Below are positions 21,768 through 31,066 of a stretch of DNA of 64,000 bases, piece after piece. The position numbers and the translations under genes are program-made. Each line of letters starts with the position of its first letter. The stretch's first letter is position 1. Below the pieces are notes generated by a model. That model made no database searches and was not told the origin of the DNA. It saw nothing but the letters and a program-made list of their open reading frames with translations. The stretch is from positions 53,605,058 to 53,669,057 of the forward strand of contig OU862919.1 of NCBI GenBank assembly GCA_917880885.1. Direction: 5' to 3'. Source of the stretch: Limnephilus marmoratus. Its lineage: Eukaryota > Arthropoda > Insecta > Trichoptera > Limnephilidae.

Positions 21768-22460
21768 TTACCCATCAATTAACAAATAACTTAATTCATT
21801 GTAACGAAATTGATACCGTAATTTCTTATGTATTCTTTGTATTGAATTTTTTTTTATGTATTTTTATACTGAAAGTTTAAAAGAATGTATATATGTGTAT
21901 GTATGTGTACATTTATATATTACTTTTCCATCTTACACTTTTAAACACGTCCGGTGTTTTTCAGTTTTTTTTAAAATTTATTTTGTAATTATCTTATTTA
22001 AAAATACTTATTCAATCTAACATAAAACTGGAACACTTTATTCTAATATTTTACTTTCATTTCCCTTTTATTTTTCTTTTCCTTATATTTTTATATATAT
22101 ATTTACATATAACGTTTTCGACATTACGTCTGGTGTTTTTCAATTTTCATTATTATTATAATATATGTTTATACATTTAGTTATTTTTCTACTCTGTTTT
22201 TTATCTTATCTTATCTTGTCTGTATCTTTATCTTTATATACTAGACAGTATAGCTAGGTTATCCCTAGACATATCTAGTTCCTAACTATATATTATTAAG
22301 CTAACAAAAAAAACTTTATAATTATAGACTTTTTAATTATTATTGGTGCATGATGTGAACATTCGTTATTGGGTTTATAACCTAATTATTGTAATTTGTG
22401 ATTTTTTAATGCATGTAAAGTTATAAACCTGTAAATGTTCCTAATAAAGAAAATAAATGT
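21768..22460 (+). other. LINE 3' untranslated region
   Basis: AT-rich, with two partial repeats around CGTCCGGTGTTTTTCAG (21949) and CGTCTGGTGTTTTTCAA (22126), and a TTATC-rich stretch at 22201-22240. No coding. Confidence 0.6.
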
Positions 22461-22879
22461 AATCACATCTGCACCATCCAAACACCCAAAAAACAAATAA
22501 CGAAAATACTTTTGGCCGTAAAAATCTAAAAACGTAAACATAATTATAACTGATCATTTCGGTGCATCGGTTATTTTTGTTTGTTTTCCTGTATTCTACT
22601 TTGTCAGTTAACAGGAGCTTCTCCAAGTTAGTGATCTGAGTTTGGCTAACGTTTGGCGTGTTCAAAGAATAATATATTATATAGGAGTGGAGGAGCTGGA
22701 GTGGAAACCTCCCTAATACTATGCGGACGAAGCCGGGGGCAAAAGCTATTGTATATATACAAAAAAATAGGTTCCGTATGTTTGTGTCCGCAAATCTTGG
22801 AAAGCAATCGTTGAATTGACTCAAAATTTTTACAGAACATTGAATTTTAGCAGTAGAGTGTTTCTGTGTAGAATGGTAT
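22461..22879. other. Intergenic with a Penelope-type scrap
   Basis: CACCCAAAAAACAAATAACG at 22484-22503 matches the outer end of the 25.2-kb element. The two minus frames here (127 and 64 codons) show no known domain. Confidence 0.4.
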
Positions 22880-23155
22880 GCTCTGGCGTTTTGAAATTTG
22901 TATTAAAAAAATTACTAAAGGTTGTGTGCGAGTGATTTGAAAATGTGTGTATTTCATGTAGAGATGGAGGGTAACGAAGGCGGTGGCGGGAAGGGTGCTG
23001 AGGGCCGGGGAAGGCGGGGTGGGTGGAAGGGGAACACAGGAGAAGAAGGGGACGCTGGAGGGAACAGGGACGCATGGGAATGGACATTCAGGGAGAAACA
23101 ATTTATTTCTGTGAATGGTATTGCAACGCATGCCGGGTACCAGCTAGTATTTTAA
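22880..23155. mobile_element. Helitron-like/HINE remnant with purine-rich core
   Basis: A GA-rich core (22965-23070) followed by GCAACGCATGCCGGGTACCA and GCTAGT. The reverse complement of a similar layout is at 40605-40860 (CTAGGGAGTTCCCGGCATGC, then a pyrimidine-rich core). The palindromic end with CTAG suggests a non-autonomous Helitron. The overlapping 60-94 codon frames on both strands are composition artefacts. Confidence 0.45.
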
Positions 23156-24715
23156 ATTATTTATTAGCAGGACAAGTCTTCATTGCGGGTGTGGTGTGCG
23201 GAGACAGGTGATCTTTACTAAGCATTCAATCAATTTTTTAATTTCTTTTTGTTTCAGGTGAGTTATCCAGCTAACAAAACACATCATTACAGTGGGGAAA
23301 TGACATCATCACGGATCGTGTTTCTAAAATGAATTTCAGAATATCGTAAGTAAGAGTCGTCCACAAAATAATGTTTACCATGCTCAATTCTTCACACAAT
23401 CATCCACCTTCTCAGAAGACATGTATGTTAACAAAAAATATTAAAAATATCAGAATGACGAATGACTCAAAACCGATGGAAATTGGAGAAAATAAAAAAA
23501 TAACTAATTCCAAAGAATTTGTAGCTTTAGTTTTCTCTGTTGAACAATACTTTTCAGATGTTCAGGAGTTTCAATGATACTCGTTTCTTCAGGTTACGAG
23601 TCGTGTTTATTTATCGTCTTAGATATTATTTACATGTCACTAAGAGCATTCACAACATTCCTGAAAAGAATAAGACTTCACTGTACAAATTGCCTGTAAA
23701 CGATGTATATACGAAGGTACAAGCCGCTTTCCGATCCAGTCGTTTACCACTCGTCCGTATTTTTAAAACGCTCTCTTGGCAACCGGCAACCAGCAAACAG
23801 GCACTATAAAATACCCTCAACTGAGGAGTGGTTGCGTAGCAAAAGAAAACATCTCAGCAACCCACATCACTAAAAATGTCATTCGCAGATCAGGTGACGT
23901 AGTTTTTCTATAGAGACTTCGTGACACGATTTACCCGCCAAGACCACTTTCTAGGCATTTTTTCGCAATATTTTTTTTTTTTGATTTATTGGAAACCAAT
24001 AATACCAGGCTTCTGCTTGGTAGATGGTCTTCGTATATTATTTTTATTAACTTGGAATAATAATATTATTTTCCTTTCCAGTATTTCGATAATTCTGAAA
24101 TTTGTATGTGTTCTCTTATTTATTGAAAACGTTAAAATTATCAAAAATCCACATATTTTAACGCGTTTTTATAGGACAGAAATAATATAAAATCCGAAAA
24201 ATTTTCAAACAAAGTGAAAATTGAATGTTGTTTTGGCTTTTAAAAGCAAACAAGTTCTTCTTCACTTTCGTCTTGCCATGAAGATGGTAGAGCTAAATTT
24301 TGTTAATTATAATTGTATTTGATGAAAAAAAAGAAAAAAAAAATATATATATATATATATAGATAAATGATTCGGTAAAAAGCGCTGAATACTTGTGTAG
24401 TGTATAATGAAATTACCCATATCTGAAGAGATTCAAGTAGATTTATTGTAAGGAGCGTTTAACACAGTCTGACTAATTTCCGGTGCCGTCAAATATTATC
24501 CCATCACTCTTCTTCTGTGTAATTTATTGTGTCTTATCGTGTGAAGTGGGATTTAATCAAACATGAATTATTACATCACACACTTGTAGGGAAAGACGGT
24601 TGGCTCGTGGATAATAATAACAAAGACAAATAATTAACTACTTACATTACTTTCCTAATTAACTACACTGCATTTTTAAATATTCAATATCGACCTTGAT
24701 TCCAAATTAAACTTT
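23156..24715. other. Intergenic, no recognisable gene
   Basis: Short open frames only (up to 89 codons). An AT microsatellite lies at 24342-24360. Nothing else recognised. Confidence 0.4.
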
Positions 24716-25177
24716 TTGGAATCAAGGTCGCTTATGCTTTTTCGCCAAAGAACTTAAAATTTTTCGTAAAATTAGATCTGTTTCCGATCATCAACTGCTT
24801 CAAAATGACCTCGACTCACTCAAAAACTGATGTACTGTCAATGATAATATGCTCTTAAATTTTGACAAAGTTGACAAATTTTACACTGTAAACTTTACTC
24901 TAAATATCTTAATAATGAATTATGAACTATGTCAATTCTTAAAAAGGTGTCTTCCATAAGAAATCTGGGAATCACACGTGATTTTAAATTCGTATTTGAG
25001 GTACAAATTAACGACATTAAGTAGTGCAAATCACTTAAAATTATGGGCTTTATTCATAGAATATGTAAACCAATGACTCTAAATCAATTCTCACTCTTTA
25101 CAATGCCTTAATTATAAAAAAAAATCAATACGGAAGCACTATTTATGTAGAATCCAAATTACTGCAAATATGAAGAC

Positions 25178-25190
25178 ATTGTTGAATCGG
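25178..25190. repeat. Target-site duplication, left (ATTGTTGAATCGG)
   Basis: A perfect 13-bp match to 25406-25418, flanking the palindromic insertion. Confidence 0.85.
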
Positions 25191-25405
25191 ATATGATTTT
25201 AGATTTTCACGGCCAAAAGTAATTTTGTTATTTGTTTTTGGTGTGTTTTACCGTGTTGCGCTACCTTAAGCCAACGTTTCGAACAGCGATGTGCCCTGAT
25301 GATGGACATCTGCCCTGATGATGGACACTGTAACGCTGTCCGAAACGTTGGCTAATAGAGGAGGTAGCGCAACACGACAAAACACCCCAAAAACAAATAA
25401 CAAAA
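25191..25405. mobile_element. Short palindromic Penelope-type element
   Basis: A 215-bp insertion between 13-bp target duplications. The arms mirror each other: TTATTTGTTTTTGG...GTGTTGCGCTACC...GCCAACGTTTCG on the left, and the inverse on the right (CGAAACGTTGGC...GGTAGCGCAACACG...AAAAACAAATAA). The centre holds a duplicated GCCCTGATGATGGACA. The tail-to-tail terminal repeats with a hammerhead-like core are what Penelope-like elements leave behind. No protein is encoded. Confidence 0.65.
25312..25352 (+). ncRNA. Hammerhead ribozyme-like motif, intact core
   Basis: In order: GCC (25312-25314), CTGATGA (25315-25321), one extra T, GGACA paired with TGTCC around a 9-nt loop, GAAA (25342-25345), CGTT, GGC (25350-25352). 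Stem I is GCC/GGC. Stem III would be the self-complementary ACGT with no loop, and the cleavage triplet GTT. Penelope-like elements are known to encode type I hammerheads with tiny stem III that work as dimers. The extra nucleotide between CTGATGA and stem II departs from the consensus, so activity is uncertain. Confidence 0.55.
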
Positions 25406-25644
25406 ATTGTTGAATCGGTTTGAAAAAATGCTAAGACTGTTATTCTTCAAGTGTGGCTACATAACCGTCTTAAATCATACGACGCGGGTCTGGAATATTT
25501 GATTAATAAACTTCAAATTGGGAGGTAATTGAGATTGATGTTTATATAAAATAATTCACGGCCATCTTGATGTTACAGTGTCTTAGTGTCTATAGTCCAT
25601 GATGTCTTAGCGATACTGAAATAAATGTTCCCAATTCCGATTGC

Positions 25645-26040
25645 TTAAGTCGCCAAGGCATGTTTCACCTGAACACGTTTAAAAAAAGCATAGCCTATTT
25701 TAGCCCTCTGACTAAAATGCATCGACTATGCGGGAGGGAATAACCAGACTCAACCGGAAATATGTCATTTTTAAATCAAATTCTAGACTTGTCGACTTGT
25801 TTCTACAAAAAATAAATTGATTTCGAAAGATTGTTATTTTATCTATTAAGTTTCACACATTTTTAATGTTTATTTTTATAAGGATACACGTCGTTGGCAG
25901 AATTGTTAAATTTTCAAACAAAATGTTGTATTATACAACACACTTTTCAAATTCGCATTTAATAAAATATATTAATACATTTTCTATGAAAGCTATTTTT
26001 CAAAATTATAATTTTAGTTCAAATTAAATCATTACAAAAA
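25645..26040. other. AT-rich intergenic DNA
   Basis: Nothing recognised. Confidence 0.35.
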
Positions 26041-26043
26041 AAT

Positions 26044-26413
26044 CGGTGCACGTGTTTGCGACGAATACACTTCAGTTTGTCTCTATGTTTACGGTGTTAC
26101 TAACTAACGTATTTCAGATTATTTTACACACTTATTTTGTTTATACATTATTGAGAAATAAAAATATCGGTGCACGTGTTTGCGACGAATACACTTCAGT
26201 TTGTCTCTATGTTTACGGTGTTACTAACTAACGTATTTCAGATTATTTTACACACTTATTTTGTTTATACATTATTGAGAAATAAAAATATCGGTGCACG
26301 TGTTTGCGACGAATACACTTCAGTTTGTCTCTATGTTTACGGTGTTACTAACTAACGTATTTCAGATTATTTTACACACTTATTTTGTTTATACATTATT
26401 GAGAAATAAAATC
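26044..26413. repeat. Tandem array, 124-bp unit, three copies
   Basis: A unit starting CGGTGCACGTGTTTGCGACG is repeated at 26044, 26168 and 26292 with essentially no differences. The identical 61-codon frames at 26046 and 26170 are by-products of the repeat. Near identity points to a recent amplification. Confidence 0.95.
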
Positions 26414-26536
26414 AATATTGAGTTTTTCTATATATGAGAATAATCAATCGTTCTCATCGGAACCGCCCTGTACAGTTGAATGGGTACGATCGCAAGACCA
26501 TTTTTCGACGAAATTTTAATTATCAGCCGCTGGTTT

Positions 26537-26880
26537 ATGGGTACTTGACTTACTTTAACCAGTGATTGCTGATATTATTTGGAGTAATAATGTAGATGAA
26601 AATTAGGTCTCCGGGGACATTTTTCAAGTTTCTTTTCGACTACAAATATAAAAATCACAAGTTACTGGAGAGTTAGGGTGGTTGGGCGATTATTCGGCTG
26701 AGTGACCGGTGACGACATGCGGAAGAATTTTTATTTGCTTGATTTTGAAGAAAAAATAATGGAAACAAAAAAGACATCAAGAAAGCCATCAGAGACCAAA
26801 TTTTATTTGCATTTTTTACATCAAATAATGTCAGGAACCACCGGTTAAAGTAAGCCAAGTACGTCCCTTAACACCCTGTA
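26537..26880. mobile_element. Inverted-repeat MITE, copy 1
   Basis: Ends are inverted: GTACTTGACTTACTTTAACC...TTATTTGGAGTA at left, and the complement ending GTACGTCCCTTAACACCCTG at right. The same family is complete at 61739-62118, where the left terminus is also present. Non-coding; the 61-codon minus frame inside is not a gene. Transposase family unknown. Confidence 0.75.
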
Positions 26881-26978
26881 TAATGTATAATAAGATACAG
26901 TGTGCATTTTCTGACATTTTCGTCGATAATTTATACCTACGTATTCAGTAAAAATATTCTGCTGTTGCTGAAAAATAT

Positions 26979-27237
26979 GTTGAGATATTTATATTATCTA
27001 TCACTTATGTCTCTGTCTGTGTCTCCACTTCATCTCGTTTCTCTTATCTTTCTTTGCATTATTTGTTGAGATATTTATATTATCTATCACTTATGTCTCT
27101 GTCTGTGTCTCCACTTCATCTCGTTTCTCTTATCTTTCTTTGCATTATTTGTTGAGATATTTATATTATCTATCACTTATGTCTCTGTCTGTGTCTCCAC
27201 TTCATCTCGTTTCTCTTATCTTTCTTTGCATTATTTG
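26979..27237. repeat. Tandem array, 86-bp unit, three copies
   Basis: A unit starting GTTGAGATATTTATATTATC, rich in CT, begins at 26979, 27065 and 27151. The copies look identical. Confidence 0.95.
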
Positions 27238-27590
27238 TTATTTGAATGAGATTTGAATTTTTGTATTGTTTTGTTTTTGTTTTAGAATTTTTATTTAGGT
27301 GTATGCAAATGTATTCTTTGAACAGATTTTTGTAATTGTAAGTACTTATTTTAAAAAATGAAAAAAAAATAAAACAAGGGGTCCATATTTTATATTTTAT
27401 ATTTTATACCAAACTTAATTTTCATTCCATAACTGCAGTACAAAGAACGCAAAAAAAAATTTTTTTGAAGCATATTTGATGTGTTAGTTAAAAATATAAA
27501 AAGGGAAAATAACACCTTTTCTGGACAAAATCAGAATGCTTGTTGACTTACTTGTATTCATAAACATTTTTTTCCATTTTTGTCAGCAAT
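27238..27590. other. AT-rich spacer
   Basis: Includes a (TATTT)n-like run at 27390-27410. Nothing else seen. Confidence 0.35.
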
Positions 27591-27606
27591 ACGCATTTTT
27601 TAATAA
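27591..27606. repeat. Target-site duplication, left (ACGCATTTTTTAATAA)
   Basis: A perfect 16-bp match to 29354-29369, bracketing the inverted LINE. Confidence 0.9.
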
Positions 27607-28425
27607 AATGCAGGCAAGTGCATCTCCTTGTCTTAGTCCATTGAAGGTCTTTAGGGTGTCTGACAGATCCTGTTGTATTCTGACTCGGCACTCAACATTA
27701 GACATTGTGAGCCTTACTAAGTTTACCAGTTTTCTTGGGATATTAAATTCATCCAAGGCTCTGTACAGTCTTTCTCTATTTACCGTGTCATAGGCAGCCT
27801 TAAAATCTATGAAGAGATGGTATGTATCAACATTAAATTCTATTGTTTTTTCCAGTATCTGTCTCAGTGAAAAGATTTGATCAGTTGTAGATTTCCCCTT
27901 ACGGAACCCAGTTTGATATTGGCCAATTATGCCATCCGAATATTTCATAAGCCTACCACACAGTACATTTGATAGGATCTTGTATGAGATATTCAGCAGC
28001 GTTATGCCCCTATAGTTAGAGCAGTTCATAGGGTCTCCTTTCTTGTGAAGAGGGCAAATTATTCCACAGTTCCATTCACTTGGCAGAGTCTCAGAGCACC
28101 AGATGGATTTAATGATATTATATATATGGACTTGAAGGTTCTCTCCGCCATATTTGAATAACTCTGCAGAGATGTTGTCAGTTCCAGGTGATTTATTGTT
28201 ATGTAGACTTTTAATGGCACCCACTACTTCTTCTAATGTTGGTGGCGGCTCGACATTGTCATCATCATTAGTACCACCATCAGTGATATTTCCATCCCTT
28301 GTCAAATTTTCACCCACACTCTCATCTACACTTCCGTTTAGCAGAGCATCAAAATATTCCACCCATCTATTCAGAATTCTTGACTTTTCATTCAAAATAT
28401 TTCCCTCGCTGTCGTAGCACATTGT
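27607..28425 (-). pseudogene. LINE reverse transcriptase, inverted N-terminal part
   Basis: About 270 codons on minus without a stop: linker, then RT fingers and palm up to the inverted junction. Motifs: NKSPGTDNISAELFKYGG, PLHKKGDPMNCSNYRGITLL, IGQYQTGFRKGKSTTDQI, LFIDFKAAYDTVNR, and GLRQGDALACIL at the breakpoint. The YADD box lies in the other part on the opposite strand. The endonuclease is missing (5' truncation). RTE/R4-like type by look. Confidence 0.9.
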
Positions 28426-28430
28426 GACTA

Positions 28431-29333
28431 AGACAAGGAGATGCACTTGCCTGCATTTTATTCAATTTAGCGCTGGAAAAGGCCATCCGAAATGCAGGTA
28501 TACAAACCACAGGTCATATTTTTAACAAGTCTGTTCAGCTCCTTGCTTATGCTGACGATATAGATATCATCGCACGCTCAGAATATGAACTAAAATCGGC
28601 GTTTAAAAGCTTAGCTACGTCGGCAAGGAACATGGGATTGGTCATCAACGAGGGGAAGACAAAATATATGCCCGTACATGGACGCCAGAAACCACCAAGT
28701 ATACAGATAGATAATTATACATTTGAAACTGTCAACGAGTTTGTATATCTCGGTACTATGGTGACAAATGACAACAATGTATCCAGCGAAATCAAAAGAA
28801 GAATAGTAGCTGCAAATCGATACTACTTTGGGCTACAGAAGCATATGAAATCTCGCCACCTTACCAGAAGAACTAAAGTCCTGCTTTACAAGACCCTTAT
28901 ACGACCTGTTCTTATGTATGGTTCGGAATGCTGGACAATCAGTAAGGGTGATGAAGGAGCCCTAGAAAGTTTTGAAAGGAAGGTGCTGCGAAGGATTTAC
29001 GGCCCAGTCTGTGATAATGGAGAATGGCGTATCAGATACAACCAGGAGCTATACGATCTTTACGAGGACCCTAATATCTCCAAGGAAATCAAAACTGGAA
29101 GACTCAGGTGGGCTGGACATATCCAGAGAATGAGCGAAGGAGATATTCCAAAGCGAATTATGGATGGTGCACCTGGGGGTCGGAGAAGAGTTGGAAGACC
29201 AAAGCTTCGATGGCTGGATGGAGTGGTGAAGGATGCAAGCACCATCGGCATCCGAAACTGGCGCAACGCAGCACAACACCGACAGTCATGGAGGCAGGCT
29301 CTGCTGGAGGCCAAGACCCGACCTGGGTTGTAG
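28431..29333 (+). pseudogene. LINE reverse transcriptase, C-terminal part
   Basis: Begins at RQGDALACIL, overlapping the end of the inverted part, and is open to its stop at 29333 (300 codons). Contains LLAYADDID (RT active site), YLGTMVTNDNN, LMYGSECWTI, RLRWAGHIQRM, and the C-terminal GRPKLRWLDGVVKDA...RQALLEAKTRPGL, the typical tail of this LINE family. An internal ATG at 28632 gives a 233-codon frame but is not a native start. The second family member is at 56975-57956. Confidence 0.9.
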
Positions 29334-29369
29334 AGCCACAGATGATGATGATGATGACGCATTTTTTAA

Positions 29370-30146
29370 TAACAAACAAACGTATAAAGGTTAAATTATT
29401 GAAAAAAAAAATTATTCTAATAATTTTTTTTAAATGTTTTAGTTTTGTTTTCTGATTTTCAATGCATTTTAGCGGACTAATAACCACTTAAAAAAATATT
29501 TAAATGCAGTTCTCATTTTCTTTGCAAGACGCAACTTTTGAGACCCCGGGCGTTTCTGAATTCAAAAGTTGAAATAATTGACACACCCTAATGTATACAT
29601 TACAAATAAGTACAATAAATACAACAATATTGCAACAATGCAAAAATATATGTAAATAACTTAAAATAAATATGAGGCACGTTGAAAATGTTAACTGGTA
29701 GGTACATAAAAAGTAAAATATATTTGAAGTTGGGAAGACGTCTACCGGTTAGTGGCTTAGTTGTCATCGCGTTTGGGTCCTACCCAGGCGTCCCATATTC
29801 GATTCCTTTTGTAGATAAGTCCTCCATCACGATACAAGCAACATTTTCCGGTTACCGTTTGTGGTAGCTGGAGATTTTCAAATATTGTCGAGTTATTCGT
29901 AAGCCGGAAATGTATCTTTCTTAAAAAAAAATAAGGAAACAAACCTTATGAAATTAAGAAATTCTGTGAACAACATAATACGAATAGCCACTTTAGAAGG
30001 TATTAAGTGTACAGTGGCTCAAGTGTGACAGTGATCTTTCTGGGTTGTTGTTCGGGGTCTTTAAAAAAGCGATTTGAGCTTCCATTTTCTAAGAGACAGA
30101 AAACACGAGCTAGCAGATATGTAAATATAGTTAGAAATCTATTATT
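29370..30146. other. Intergenic, no recognisable gene
   Basis: AT-rich. Short frames (up to 61 codons) lack recognisable domains. Confidence 0.4.
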
Positions 30147-30154
30147 ATCTAAAT
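30147..30154. repeat. hAT target duplication, left (ATCTAAAT)
   Basis: A perfect 8-bp match to 31059-31066. Confidence 0.9.
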
Positions 30155-31058
30155 CAGTGTTTCCTAATCTTTTTCAGCCGCGCACCCCTAGGAAATCAAT
30201 CACAAATTGCAAGGACCCCATTAATAAATAAACCAACAATAAATTTCGAACCACTTTTGAAGTGAAAACTTCTTTAGCAACGTTGTGGTTTGAAATTCTA
30301 TGAAACGAAAAATAGCGACACTAAAAAGAGACAAACACATTCTTCCATAGGATTTAGCCTGTGAGAGAATGATATAGTATAATCGGTCTCCTCTTTGTGC
30401 GGTGCTTCGTAGCCTCCCCACTTTTTTCTACTTTAGTTTTCTGAAGGTTTCACTTCTACCGCCTGTGAATTGCATTCTGATATTTTCTTTACAATTATAA
30501 AAAACGTTAATGATGAACGTACAACAGCAACACCAACATTCGCATTAATTAACAGTTAATGTTTTTTGCAACTAAATTGCCTGTGACTTTCAGGTTGATA
30601 TTGCTACTAAATTGTAATCTCAAATCGGATTCTGTTTCTGTGTTTGTTTTTAGTATAAACAAGAGCAGATAATGCATTTTCACAGAGGTATGTGGTTGAG
30701 AAAAGCTGTAAATGTTTCAGTATTTTTTCTGATATTTTCTTTCTAATCTTTCTTTACATTCACCCAAAAACTTGATAAAGAGGCTTCTTTGAAATTACGT
30801 TTCAAAGCTGAATCACAAGATTTTCTATTAATTTGTTTTCCTGTGCCATTGTCAAGCCAGTAATATCAGTGACATCTGTATTGAAAGGGTCTAATATTAT
30901 ATTTTTATTTTTTTCGGGTACTGGAAAATAATCCGAAACGAAGATGTGTAATGATTACGGAACTTTTGTTAGCATTTATTTATTATTGTTAAATGATCCA
31001 ACGATGAGACCGTGGATCCCCATACATGTATTCGCGGACCACAGGTTAAGAAACACTG
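30155..31058. mobile_element. Non-autonomous hAT element, 904 bp
   Basis: Starts CAGTGTTTCCTAATCTTTTT and ends GTTAAGAAACACTG, an imperfect terminal inverted repeat whose outer 9 bp match. It is flanked by the 8-bp duplication ATCTAAAT; 8 bp is the hAT signature. CAGTGTTTC with CGCACCCCTAGG close behind is a common hAT end. No complete transposase frame is seen; the longest internal frame is 66 codons. A fragment is shared with 12860-12965. Confidence 0.9.
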
Positions 31059-31066
31059 ATCTAAAT

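Larger units (their letters stand above)
13215..22460 (+). mobile_element. CR1/Jockey-type LINE, split by a Ty3 element
   Basis: A non-LTR retrotransposon with ORF1 (13416-14390) and ORF2 (14457-15544 continued at 20025-21767), followed by a 0.7-kb 3' UTR ending near 22460 in A-rich CCTAATAAAGAAAATAAATG. The 5' UTR (about 13215-13415) contains two near-identical ~30-bp repeats (CATTGGTTGAAAGTGTCGTC / CATTGGTGGAAAGTGTCATC). A Ty3 retrotransposon (15545-20024) interrupts ORF2 between the endonuclease and reverse transcriptase domains. Neither ORF otherwise has a stop or frameshift that I can see. Limits of the element are approximate. Confidence 0.85.
24735..25640 (+). pseudogene. Jockey-type reverse transcriptase relic
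   Basis: With frameshifts and stops, the plus strand still reads as the C-terminal half of a Jockey/CR1 RT: LKIFRKIRSVSDHQLLQNDL just after where the FADD box should be, then a thumb-like region. The reading continues after 25418 with pieces such as LHNRLKSYDAGLEYL. The relic is interrupted by a 215-bp Penelope-type insertion (25191-25405). Long dead. Confidence 0.55.
27607..29353 (+). mobile_element. LINE with internal 5' inversion (twin priming)
   Basis: One truncated LINE insertion between 16-bp target duplications. The right part (28426-29353) is in plus orientation and ends in the repeat (GATGAT)n, typical of this LINE group. The left part (27607-28425) is the upstream portion of the same ORF2 but inverted. 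The 37 bp at the internal breakpoint are present in both parts, inverted (27602-27638 and 28426-28462). This is the product expected when two primers copy one LINE RNA at the same break. Confidence 0.9.

Noticed and set aside
23250..23275. Splice-acceptor-like TTTTTGTTTCAGGTGAG
   Set aside because: No exon-like coding sequence follows or precedes it.
26046..26355. Two identical 61-codon proteins in tandem
   Set aside because: They simply read through the 124-bp tandem repeat; no start context or domain supports a gene.
26979..27237. CRISPR-like array
   Set aside because: Repeats are contiguous with no unique spacers and the window is eukaryotic; it is an ordinary tandem repeat.
28154..28417. 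Plus-strand 87-codon frame over the LINE
   Set aside because: A shadow of the inverted reverse transcriptase on minus.
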